This document shows positions 54,916-64,000 of a stretch of DNA of 64,000 nucleotides, one piece after another (within the stretch, counting starts at the first letter, position 1; each line of letters begins with the position of its first letter). Made by a program: the position numbers and the translations under genes. Origin of the DNA: Mycoplasma yeatsii (GTDB lineage: Bacteria > Bacillota_I > Bacilli_A > Mycoplasmatales > Mycoplasmataceae); the NCBI RefSeq assembly GCF_030815295.1, contig NZ_JAUSWP010000001.1. One strand, written 5' to 3'. The notes under the pieces are model-generated. The model did no database searches. It saw only the letters and a list, made by a program, of their open reading frames with translations, and had not been told where the DNA came from.

Positions 54916-56424
54916 CTATTCAATATCTGTTGTTCAACTAAATGTTCTTTGAACAGCAACTTTTCAACCTTTAATTAGTTTTTCAACTTCTTTTTTACTA
55001 ATTTCTGGTGTTAATTCAAAATCAACTTTATAAGTTTGTTTAATTTCTTCGATATCTTTTCAGTAACCTACAGCTAATCCTGCCATAAACGCTGCTCCCA
55101 TAGCTGTTGTTTCAACATTAGTTGGTTTAATTACTTTTGATTGACTAATATTTGATTGGAATTGCATCATAAATTTATTATTTGCAGCTCCACCATCAAC
55201 TTTAAAGATTTCAATAGGTTTTTTCATATCTTTTCCCATTGCTTCAACAACGTCATTTGCTTGATAAGCAATAGCTTCTAGTGTTGCTCTTACAATGTGT
55301 TCACGTTTTGTTCCTCTATCTAATCCAAAAATAGCTCCACGTGAGTATGAATCTCAATATGGTGATCCTAATCCAGTAAATGATGGTACAACATAAACTC
55401 TTCTATCATCTTTTACTTGACCTGCATATCATTCAGTTTCAATAGCGTTGTAGATAATTTTTAAGTTATCTCTTAATCATTGAACAGCGGCTCCAGCGAT
55501 CATTACCGAACCTTCTAGTGCGTAATACACTTTATCTTTAAATGAATAAGCAACAGTTGTTAATAACCCATGATTTGATTTAACTATTTCTTCACCTGTG
55601 TTAGTTAGAATGAAACATCCTGTTCCATAAGTTACTTTTACTTGACCTTTTTCAACACATAATTGACCGAATAACGCTGATTGTTGATCTCCAATTGATG
55701 AAGCGATTTTAATTTGATGTTGATCACCTTTTGAGAATAATCCTTTAAATGTTAATCCGTAAACTTCACTTGTTGATTTAATTTCTGGAAGTATGTTTTT
55801 TGGAATATCAAATAATTTTAATAATTCATCATCTCATGTATTAGTGTGAATGTTATATAGTAATGTTCTTTGAGCATTTGTATGATCAGTTACAAATACT
55901 TCTCCACCTGTTAATCTGTAAATTAATCAAGTGTTGATTGTTCCGAACATTAATTTTCCTTCTTCAGCTAATTTTCTAGCATTTTCAACATTATCTAAAA
56001 TTCATTTTACTTTAGTTGCAGAAAAGTAAGGATTAATAATTAAACCTGATCTTTCTTTTACCATATCAACATCTTTTTGATTAAATGTTTGACAATAGTC
56101 AGCAGTTCTTTGATCTTGTCAAACAATTGCATTATAAATTGGTAAACCAGTTTCTTTATTTCAAACTACAACAGTTTCGCGTTGGTTAGTGATACCGATA
56201 GCTTCAATTTGTTCTGGTGAAATATTTGATTTATTTAAAACTTGAATTAATGTTGAACGTTGAGTATTTCAAATTTCAACAGCATCATGTTCTACTCATC
56301 CTTCTTTTGGAAAGTATTGAGTAAATTCAGCTTGTTCAACAGCTATAATTTCACCTTTTTTATTAGTTATTAAAGATCTGGCACTAGTTGTTCCTTCATC
56401 TAATGTTAATATGTATTTTTCCAT
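54916..56424 (-). CDS. glpK: Glycerol kinase
   Basis: 502 residues, ATG 56424 (RBS TAGGAGGAAGCAAC), TAG 54918. FGGY family: LDEGTTSARSL, TNQRETVVVWNKETG, WQDQRT, ATKVKWILDN, IGDQQSALFGQ, TYGTGCFILTNTG, and FKVDGGAANNKFMMQ. Produces glycerol-3-phosphate in the cytosol, the substrate for GlpO. Typical family length. Confidence 0.98.
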
Positions 56425-56438
56425 GTTGCTTCCTCCTA

Positions 56439-57602
56439 TTAGTTTCATGGAAGAATTGCTTCTTCTTTTGGATTTCAGTCTGCTCTAACTTCAAGATCAG
56501 TAAATGCGTCTTTTACTAAGTCACATACCATATCAGCGATTGCTGGACAGCTTGAAATAGCTGGTGATTTTGTTCCTGCTACGTTGATAAATGATTTATC
56601 ATCTTTTGCAGGTTTAATTCAAAAATCATTTGTTGTAGGTTCAATAGGACGTGATCCAGCATAAACTGTACAAGTTTTTGTCATATCTACATTTGGAATT
56701 AATTGTTGTCCAATTGCTCCTATTTTGTCATACATTTCAGGAGTTACTAATAAAGTGTCTTCTTTTGCAACATTATCTTCAGCAGTTGGTCCTACCATTG
56801 TTCTACCATCTAACATAGGAGCTACGATTACTCCTTTTCCATGAATTGTTGGAACCATGAATATAACTGAATTTACAATACCAGCTTGAGATTTATCTAA
56901 AATTCTATATTCACCACGTCTTGTTATTAAATTAAAATCATCATATCCTGCTAATTTAGACATTACATCAGCATAATGTCCAGCAGCATTAACAACAACT
57001 TTAGCTATGATTACTTCATCTTTACTTGTAGTTATTTTGAATAGATCATTTTCTTTTTTAATATCTAAAACTTTTGAATTAACTCTTAGATCAACACCAT
57101 TTTTAATAGCATTTCTCATTAAAGTTTTAGTTAAAACAACAGGATCGATTGCAATAGAAGAATTACATACTAAAGCTCCAATTGTATTTTTACTTACATT
57201 TGGTTCACGTTTGTGTAGTTCTTCAGCATCAATTATTTCTAATTCGCTAGGATCTAGTCCATTAATTAATCCGCGTTCATATAACATGTGAACGTGTTTC
57301 ATTTCTTCTTCATTAAAAGCAACAACAGTTGAATTGATTCTTAAATAAGGAAAATCCATTTCTCTAATTCAATCTTCATAACGTTTTTTACCTAAAACAT
57401 TTAGTTTAGCATTTAAAGTTTCAGGACGAGGATTGAATCCACCATGAACAAGTCCAGAGTTATGACCACTAGTTTCTAAAGCAAGTCTAGGGTTTTGTTC
57501 TAGTACAACTATTTTTTTGTTGTATTTAGCAAGTTCTCTACTAATAGCGGCTCCGATAATTCCTCCACCAATTATACAAATATCTGTTTTAATTTCTTTC
57601 AT
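56439..57602 (-). CDS. glpO: L-alpha-glycerophosphate oxidase (H2O2-producing)
   Basis: 387 residues, ATG 57602 (RBS AAGGGAGAAATCAT), TAA 56441. FAD-binding ICIIGGGIIGAAISRELA, LETSGHNSGLVHGGF, and a C-terminal FINVAGTKSPAISSCPAI segment; shorter than the ~600-residue streptococcal GlpO, as in the mycoides cluster. Oxidises glycerol-3-phosphate to DHAP with release of H2O2, a documented cytotoxicity determinant of M. mycoides. First gene of glpO-glpK-glpF. Confidence 0.95.
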
Positions 57603-57715
57603 ATGATTTCTCCCTTACAAATATATTGTAAATAAAAAAACTAGTTTTTGTAAGTTTGCTTGGTTGCATACAACATTAAGTGAAATAATAATTTTTAATT
57701 ACAATTATAAAAACA

Positions 57716-57744
57716 AAAAAACTAAACAAAATTGTTTAGTTTAA
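57716..57744 (-). terminator. Intrinsic terminator after the plsC fusion
   Basis: AAACTAAACAAAATTGTTTAGTTT hairpin with flanking A/T runs, just after TAA 57750. Confidence 0.75.
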
Positions 57745-57747
57745 TAA

Positions 57748-58974
57748 TTAATCTACTATTTTAAAGATATCTTTAACTGATTTTTTCTTAGTTTTTTTAG
57801 CTTTTTTCTGTTTTTCTAATTCTTCTTCTTTAAGTTGTTTAATGTCTTTTTTAGTTAATTTTTTTAAAGCATATTTCATTTTTTCGTGTTCTCATTTATT
57901 TAAATTTTCTTGAACAGTTTTTTGAACAAATCTAGTTAGATCTTCAGTTTTTAATGAAATATGTTTTGAAGGTAAAATAGGTTTTCCAAAAACAACTTTA
58001 ATCTCAACTCTTTTTGGTCTATTTTCTGCAAATACTTGATAAGAGTTGATAATTGAAACAGGAATAATTGGTGCGTGTGCCATTTGAGCAACTTTTAATG
58101 AAGCAGGGTGGAATTCATTCATTTCTTGAGATTGACTTCTTGTTCCTTCAGGGAAAATTACTAATGATCTTTTGTAATCTACAACTAATTCTCTAGCTTC
58201 TTTAAATGCTTCTAATGCACTTCTAGGACTGTTTCTATCTAAAGGAATACAATCAATTAATCTTACAAAGTTTTTGAATTTTTTATCAGTTCATAATTCT
58301 TGTTTTGCAATAAATGCTAATGGTTGTTGTTTTGAAAAATTATTAATTGCAATTAAAATTGCAGGATCAATATTTGATTGATGGTTAACTGCTAAAACAA
58401 CACCTTTATCTAATCAGTTTTCAATTCCTTCAACTTTTATATCAACATCTAAAACATATAATAATTTGTTTACTGCTTTTTTAACTCATGTGTAGCAATA
58501 TTCTTCAGTATAAGTGTCAGGATATTTTCTATTTTTTCTAACAATTTTTGAAGCTTTTCTTTTTATATTTAATAAAGGTGCTCACATGTAAAGCATTTTT
58601 CATTTATTTAAATGTAAATGATCTTTTTTCTTTTCTTTTACCACAACAGCTGAAGTTTGTTGATTTTCAACAACACTAGTTGTTGTTTCAACTTTAGTTT
58701 CAATAACTTGATCAACTTTTTTAGGAGCTGATTTAACTACTTTTTTAGTTGTTGATTTTGTTGTAGTTGATTTTTTAGTTGCAGGTTTTTTAGTTGCAGG
58801 TTTTTTAGTTGCACTTGTTTTGACTTTAGCTGAACTTTTAGAAGTTGAACTAGTTTTTTTTGCTGTAGATTTTGTAGATGCTTTTTTAGCACTAGTTTTA
58901 GTTGAACTAGTTTTTTTAGTTGTTGATTTAGCTTTTGTTGAAGTACTTTTAGTAGTTTTTTTAGTTTCTTGCAT
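57748..58974 (-). CDS. plsC: Lysine-rich domain fused to 1-acylglycerol-3-phosphate acyltransferase
   Basis: 408 residues from ATG 58974, which overlaps the folA stop in TAATG, to TAA 57750. The apparent stop at 58602-58600 is TGA (Trp), so one frame joins two parts. Residues 1-124 are a low-complexity Lys/Thr/Ser/Ala region (TKKTSSTKTSAKKAST, ATKKPATKKPATKKS) like a histone H1/HupA tail. Residues from about 127 are a PlsC-type acyltransferase with catalytic NHQSNID (HX4D) and FPEGTRS. The C-terminus is again lysine-rich (EKQKKAKKTKKK). Makes phosphatidic acid at the membrane. An internal start at ATG 58596 or 58587 (MLYMWAPLLNIKRKA) is conceivable but has no good ribosome site. Confidence 0.88.
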
Positions 58975-59462
58975 TATTTTCTAACTCATCTTTCTATATA
59001 AAATTCTTCATAATCTTCTTGAGAGATTTTATCAAATTTATTCACATCAAGATCACGCATAAAAGTATCACCTTGATAATCTTTTTTAATAATTGATCTA
59101 ATTATTTCATCTGCTGAATCTAAAAATAATTCATAAATAATTTTACCACCAATTACAAATATTTCATTTTCTTGATTTTTAGCATATTTTTCAATTATAG
59201 GATCAACGCTATTTACAATAATCAAATTATCATATTCTTTTTCTAAATCTTTATATTTATCAACATTATTTGTAAGAACATAATTTAAACGATTTTTTAA
59301 AGGTTTATAGTTTAAAGAAGCAAATGTTTTTCTACCCATTACTAAATCTTTTTTTGTTGTAGTTCTTCTGAAATGTTGCATTTCTTCTTTAATATCTCAA
59401 GGTAAAGAATTATTGTTTCCAATAACTCCATTTTTAGTTTGTGCTCATATTAATTTAATCAT
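58974..59462 (-). CDS. folA: Dihydrofolate reductase
   Basis: 162 residues, ATG 59462 (MIKLIWAQTKNGVIGNNNSLPW), TAA 58976. NGVIG...LPWDI substrate region with the catalytic Asp, MGRKTFASL NADPH motif, IFVIGGKIIYELFL, and RWVRK end. Reduces dihydrofolate to tetrahydrofolate. Overlaps acpS upstream by 8 nt and the plsC fusion downstream by 1 nt. Confidence 0.95.
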
Positions 59463-59775
59463 CAACTCTTACCGCCATTCCTACTGAATATTTTTTTTCA
59501 TGAGAAATTGATATAGATATATTTTTCAATTCTTTGTTTAAAATAATAGGTTTTGATTTTATATAATTTATATCTATTTTATTCATACTAATAGGATCAT
59601 CTAAACTTTTTATAATAGCTTCTTTAACAGCTCAACGTCCTGATAAAAATTCTCTTTGTTCAACTTTAGTTTTAGTTTTAAATATTTCAATTTCATTTTC
59701 AGATAATATTTTAGAAATAAAATTATCATTTAACTTAATTCTTTTATTTTCAATAATATCTATTCCTATTTTCAT
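59455..59775 (-). CDS. acpS: Holo-[acyl-carrier-protein] synthase
   Basis: 106 residues, ATG 59775 (RBS TGTGGTGAATTA), TAA 59457. MKIGIDIIENKRI with metal-binding GIDI, FLSGRWAVKEAIIKSL (WAxKEA motif) and ISISHEKKYSVGMAV. Transfers 4'-phosphopantetheine to ACP. First gene of the acpS-folA-plsC operon, linking lipid synthesis steps at both ends. Confidence 0.96.
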
Positions 59776-59873
59776 TAATTCACCACATTCTACTAGTAAA
59801 ATAAAAACAATCTGTTGATTGTTAAAAGATCTAATTACATAGATATTATAATATAGAAATATTATTGGTAAAT

Positions 59874-59903
59874 AAAAATCAGGTAATCTCCTGATTTTTA
59901 ATT
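59874..59903 (-). terminator. Intrinsic terminator
   Basis: AAAAATCAGG-TAATCT-CCTGATTTTT at the end of the deaminase gene. Confidence 0.85.
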
Positions 59904-60377
59904 TATTTTAACTTCTAATTCAATATCTGGTAATTGTTCATATTCTATTTTAGCAGCATCAAGCATTCTTCTTGCAGCAACATATTCTTTTTGATCGTGA
60001 TATTTATCTAAAGAATAATATACTTTTTTAATTCCCGCTTGAATAATTATTTTTGTACATTCATTACAAGGAAATAAAGTAACATATAAATCACAATCAG
60101 TTAAATTAGTTCTAGCACTTACAATTGCATTAACTTCAGCATGAGCAACATAAGCATATTTTAAATCAATTCATTTAGCACCTTGACGTTGTCATGGAAA
60201 TTCATCATCACTGACTCCTCTTGGAAAACCATTATAACCTGTTGACATAATTTGATTTAATTTATTAACAACAATAGCTCCAACTTGAGTTGAAGGATCT
60301 TTACTTCTCATAGCACTAGCTTTAGCAATTAACATAAAGTATTGTTTTCATGTTAAATAATTTTGACGTTTTGACAT
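59898..60377 (-). CDS. dCMP deaminase family protein (ComEB-like)
   Basis: 159 residues, ATG 60377, TAA 59900. Zinc-dependent cytidine/deoxycytidylate deaminase motifs HAEVNAI and PCNECTKIII, plus STGYNGFPRGVSDDEFPW, typical of dCMP deaminase. Converts dCMP to dUMP for thymidylate supply. It starts 2 nt after the stop of the upstream rhomboid-like gene, so both are co-expressed. Confidence 0.93.
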
Positions 60378-60378
60378 A

Positions 60379-61683
60379 TTAAAATCCTGTTATTCAATTA
60401 CCAGCAGTATTAAAGCTTCCTTCTCATCCGATTTTATTAGTAATAGAGTTTACAAATTCTGTACTAAATCATTTATTTTTAATGTAAAAAGATAAAGTGT
60501 TTAAAATGTTAGCATCAACTGCTGTTGTAAATTTTGTAATCATTATAAATACAATTGGAATAGTAATAATTGCTATTATTAATCCAACTTGAACTATTTC
60601 AATTCATTTTCATTCTTTAACTTGAGTTTTTAATAATCCCGTAAAACAAGTTCCTAAAACCATACCAACTCCAGTTATTAATAATGAACTTAATCCATTT
60701 CCAAATAGTAATGAAAATAAAACTATCATTATAATGTATTTTCAAGCTTTAGATTGACTGAACTTAGCTACAGGAGTATTTTTACCTGATGCATCTGTTA
60801 ATAAAATTCCTAAAAAGATTCCGATAGTACTTATAATTCCACTTGTATAAGTTGCTGGTAAAACACAACTTGCAAATAATCCTAATACTAAGTAACTTAA
60901 AAATGAACTAACAGCAAATGATCAAGTTTTTCCTATTGAAATTTCACACATTTTAGATGCGTTGAAAAACATTGTTCCCAAAATAATTAAAACAAGAACA
61001 TTTAAAAATGGAGATCCAATTTGTTGCATAGGAGCAAATCCATAAGTAAAGACTCTTCATCATTGCCCACCTAAAATTGTTAGATTTCAGTTAGTTGCTC
61101 CAAACACTAATGAAAGAGTATTTGAACTAATTTGAGAATCTTTTAATAAATAAGGAGCAAAAAGTTGAATTGATCCTGGGAGTAAAACTAAAAGAATTAA
61201 AACGATTCAAGAGAATGAAATTTTATTTGATTTAATGTTTTGAATAAACTTATTAAGGCTTTTTAAATTTTCTTCAAAACTATTTTGTTCATTTAACTCT
61301 TCTTTTATTTCTTGTTGTTGGTGTTGATTAAAATCTAATAAATTACTTTTTTCAAAAAATGGTTCTAAATTGTCTTTTAAATTTTCTATTGATGAATATA
61401 AAATCTTTTTATTTTCTTGTTCAATAAGATCATTATTTGCATTTTCATCAACAACTATCATAAAAATTTGCACAGGTTGGTTAACTGCTTTTTGCATTTT
61501 TTGAACAACATACTCTAATTCTTTATCAGCACTAATACTTTTATCAAAATTAATAACAACTATTTGAAATTTATTTGAAGAATTATATAAATAACTTATA
61601 TTAGAATTTACTTTTGATTTTAATAATTTAGCATTGTAATTTTTAATAAAGAAATTTTCTAAAATCTTTTTATTTTCATTCAT
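60379..61683 (-). CDS. Rhomboid-like membrane protein, probable pseudoprotease
   Basis: 434 residues; ATG 61683 chosen because AGGAGGTG lies 8 nt before it; TAA 60381. A soluble N-terminal ~160-residue domain with a FNQHQQQEIKEEL linker is followed by a rhomboid-type core: GGQWWRVFTYGF and FLNVLVLIILGTMFF. A serine remains in TYTSGIIS (Ser281, GxSG reads YTSG), but the expected catalytic His in the later helix is Thr (LLITGVGMVLG, Thr337). It is therefore likely inactive or uses another mechanism. Two nt overlap spacing to rluD and the deaminase suggests one operon. Confidence 0.8.
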
Positions 61684-61684
61684 C

Positions 61685-62602
61685 TTAAACACCTCCTAAT
61701 TCTTTAATTTTATCATTAAATTCTTTAGGTAACTCAGCAATTACTTCAATTCGTTTATTTGTGATTGGATGATTAAATGATAATTTGTATGCATGAAGAT
61801 ATTGTCCAAAATCAGTAGTTTTTTCACTTAATCGACCATAAACCGGATCGTTTATAATTGGGTGTTTAATGAAGTTAAAGTGTACTCTGATTTGATGAGT
61901 TCGTCCAGTTTCAATATTACATTTAACTAAAGTTGCATTATCAAAACGTTGGATAACTTCAAAATTTGTTTTAGCATGTTTTGAATTTTTAATTGTGACT
62001 GCCATTTTTTTTCTATCATTTTCATGTCTTCCAATAGGAGCATCAATAATACCTTTATTTTTAGCAATTACACCTCAAACTAAAGCATAATATTCTTTAT
62101 AAATTTCATGATTTGCTAACATTTCAGTTAGTCTTTTGTGAGCTTTATCGTTTTTAGCAATAATTAATAATCCTGTAGTTTGTTTATCTATTCTATGCAC
62201 TATTCCTGGTCTTAATTCACCATTAATTGATGAAAGCTCAACTCCACTTCCAAGTAACGCGTTAACAATAGTATTATCAAAATTACCAGCACCTGGATGA
62301 ACTACGATATTATTTTGTTTATTAATAATTAAAATATCATCATCTTGATAAACAATATCTAAAGGAATGTCTTGAGCAACAATATCAGTTGGTTTAGGAT
62401 CATCAATATTAATAATTATTTCTGTATTTGGTTTTACAACAAAATTATTAGAATTAATTGTTTGATCACCAACAGCAACATTACCTTCTTTAATTAATTT
62501 TTGAATATATGATCTAGAAAAATCTCTATCAGATAACAGTTCAACTAAAAGTTTATCTAATCTAGTTGATATTTCATTAGAATTTAAAATTATTTGTTGC
62601 AT
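61685..62602 (-). CDS. rluD: Ribosomal large subunit pseudouridine synthase, RluD type
   Basis: 305 residues, ATG 62602, stop 61687-61685. N-terminal S4 RNA-binding domain (TRLDKLLVELLSDRDFSRSYIQKLI), catalytic HRIDKQTTGLL with Asp, and ETGRTHQIRVHF. Isomerises uridines in 23S rRNA. Start lies 13 nt inside lspA, the usual lspA-rluD coupling of Firmicutes. Confidence 0.96.
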
Positions 62603-63186
62603 TCTTCTTCACCTTTTTGCTTTTTAAATTTAGTTTTAATAAATTGGATAAATTCTATTACTATAACTAAAGCACTAACTCCAATTCCAACATTAACTCA
62701 TAAATCAGCTAAGTTAAAAATATAACTAGCTTTAACTCAAGACATATCTCATATTAAAAAGTCAATAACTCCACCAGGTTTTGAATTTTCATTTAAAGGA
62801 GCTCATGATCTAGCAATTAAATTAGCAAAACTTCCAGATAAAATAAATACTAAAGCAATTAATCATTTTTTATTATTTAAAAATATGAAAAAGATTATTA
62901 ATAAGAAAGTTATTATACTTGCTATTGAAATCACTAAGTATTGTTTGTCTTCTAATCCACCATAAGCCATACCTAAATTAATTGTATATTTAAGTTTTAT
63001 AAATCCTGGAATTAGTTTAGCTTCTTGACCTAGATTAAATTTGTTTGCAACAATAATTTTAGTTATTAGATCAGATGCTATTAGAAAAATTAAAATAGGA
63101 GCACAAACAAAAAGTTTATATTTTCATTCAAAATTATACTGTTTTAGTTTAACTTTTCATTCTAGAATTTTATCTTTAAGTATCAT
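62590..63186 (-). CDS. lspA: Lipoprotein signal peptidase
   Basis: 198 residues, ATG 63186 after TATAGTGGAGAAAAT, TAA 62592. Four membrane helices; INLGMAYG, GGVIDFLIWD and FNLADLWVNVG carry the two catalytic Asp. The usual NLIDR reads NLIARSW here, and a ~15-residue loop (APLNENSKPGG) is inserted next to it. Cleaves diacylated prolipoproteins made by Lgt. Slightly longer than the usual ~160 residues because of an N-terminal extension. Confidence 0.93.
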
Positions 63187-63196
63187 ATTTTCTCCA

Positions 63197-64000
63197 CTAT
63201 AAACTTTTAACTACTTTATCACATTCTAAACAAATTTCATCATCAATTAAATTATCAAATATTTGTCAACATCTTTGGCATTTCATACCTTGTTTTTGTT
63301 CAACTTTAATTTCACTTAAATTACAGCTAATAAATTCATCATTAGTTTGATCAACAAAATTAATTGAATTTACAATAAAGATTTGAGCTAGATCTTTTTG
63401 ATCTGATAAATGTTTAAATTCATCATTTAATTTAATTGTTACAACAGCTTCAAAACCTTTGTTAATTACTTTGTTTTCTCTTGCTGTTTCTAATGCTTTA
63501 TTTACATCATCACGTAAATTCATTAGACTTTCTCATTTGTTAATAAATTCTTGGTTTTGATCAAATTTTTGTTCTCTATTATTTAATAAGTGAACTGATA
63601 ATTGTTTATCTGAAATGTTTAATGATTGGTATGCTTCTTCAATTGTATGAACTAAAATAGGGCGTAAAACATCAATTAAACATCATAATTGTTCATATAA
63701 AACAGTTTGAACTTGTCTTCTTCTTTTTGAATCTTTAGCATGAATATATAAAATGTCTTTAATGAAATCTAAATAGAATGATGATAGGTTTTTAGTTACA
63801 TAATTCATTGTTAAATTATAAACTTGGTTAAATTGTAAGTTTTGATAAAAATCATTTGCTTTATCTTTAAATTGAGTTAAATTAGCTAAACTGTATTTAT
63901 CAACTTCTTCTAAATCATTTTGATAATCTTTTAATGGATCAAAATCATGTAAATTAGCTAAAATAAATCTAATTGTGTTACGGATTTTTCTATATGATTC
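63197..64000 (-). CDS. ileS: Isoleucyl-tRNA synthetase, C-terminal part (5' end beyond window)
   Basis: The last 267 codons, TAG 63199-63197, frame open to the right edge. RKIRNTIRFILANLHDFDP (anticodon-binding domain start), FYLDFIKDILYIHAKDSKRRQ, RPILVHTIEEAY, ALETARENKVI and the C-terminal zinc finger CQRCWQ...CLEC are typical of IleRS. Gene order ileS-lspA-rluD is common in Gram-positive bacteria. Charges tRNA-Ile. Confidence 0.97.

Noticed and set aside
58600..58974. Separate small histone-like gene
   Set aside because: Its end is TGA (Trp), and the frame runs directly into the acyltransferase. Kept as one fusion gene with an internal start noted.
32413..63523. Numerous split open frames within rnr, lgt, glpK, eno and ileS that look like frameshifts
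   Set aside because: All breaks checked are in-frame TGA codons, i.e. tryptophan in this organism.

Overview
The window comes from a mollicute of the Mycoplasma mycoides/capricolum/leachii cluster. The DNA is very AT-rich, TGA is read as tryptophan throughout (almost every gene here is split by in-frame TGA under the standard code), and the gene content and order (rnr-smpB, hprK-lgt-trxB-lgt-whiA, eno, glpF-glpK-glpO, folA, acpS, rluD-lspA-ileS) fit that group. The cluster-level assignment is inference from content. No rRNA, tRNA, insertion sequence or CRISPR array was seen.

Positions 1-26,700 are dominated by a variable surface-protein locus. Seven large genes (three on the minus strand at 1-13,792, three on the plus strand at 16,341-22,366, one on the minus strand at 24,133-26,674) share an N-terminal membrane anchor. 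Behind it come repeated ~72-75-residue extracellular modules of the 'lipoprotein 17-related' type, and in six of the seven a C-terminal array of 25-26-residue DUF285/BspA-like (PARCEL) repeats. The seventh is cut by the window edge before its C-terminus. Six genes carry a 14-17-nt poly-A or poly-T tract next to a candidate -10 box. The seventh carries a G10 run inside the signal-peptide codons that puts its 5' and 3' parts out of frame. The locus therefore looks like a multi-gene phase- and size-variation system. thrS with a T-box leader sits inside it, as do a small PH-like gene and a self-inhibited Fic protein.

Positions 26,800-32,400 hold a small RDD-like membrane protein and two tandem transglutaminase-like lipoproteins with identical promoters. 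Positions 31,880-35,320 carry a membrane protein, smpB, rnr and secG. Positions 35,397-43,833 hold a membrane-anchored surface protein, two paralogous substrate-binding-type lipoproteins, and an ABC transporter (two permeases and an ATPase with an unusual insertion), a plausible GtsABC/UgpC-like glycerol or glycerol-phosphate importer. A candidate Panacea-domain toxin-antitoxin pair lies at 43,940-44,789.

From 44,927 to the right edge the genes are mostly housekeeping. They include the hprK-lgt2-trxB-lgt1-whiA operon, eno, ruvX, two HPRT-type phosphoribosyltransferases and glpO-glpK-glpF (glycerol uptake, phosphorylation and H2O2-producing oxidation). These are followed by a lysine-rich/PlsC fusion translationally coupled to folA and acpS, then a dCMP deaminase-like gene, a rhomboid-like pseudoprotease, rluD, lspA and the 3' end of ileS. 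Surface-lipoprotein maturation genes (lspA, two lgt) and glycerol metabolism are thus linked to a region rich in surface antigens.
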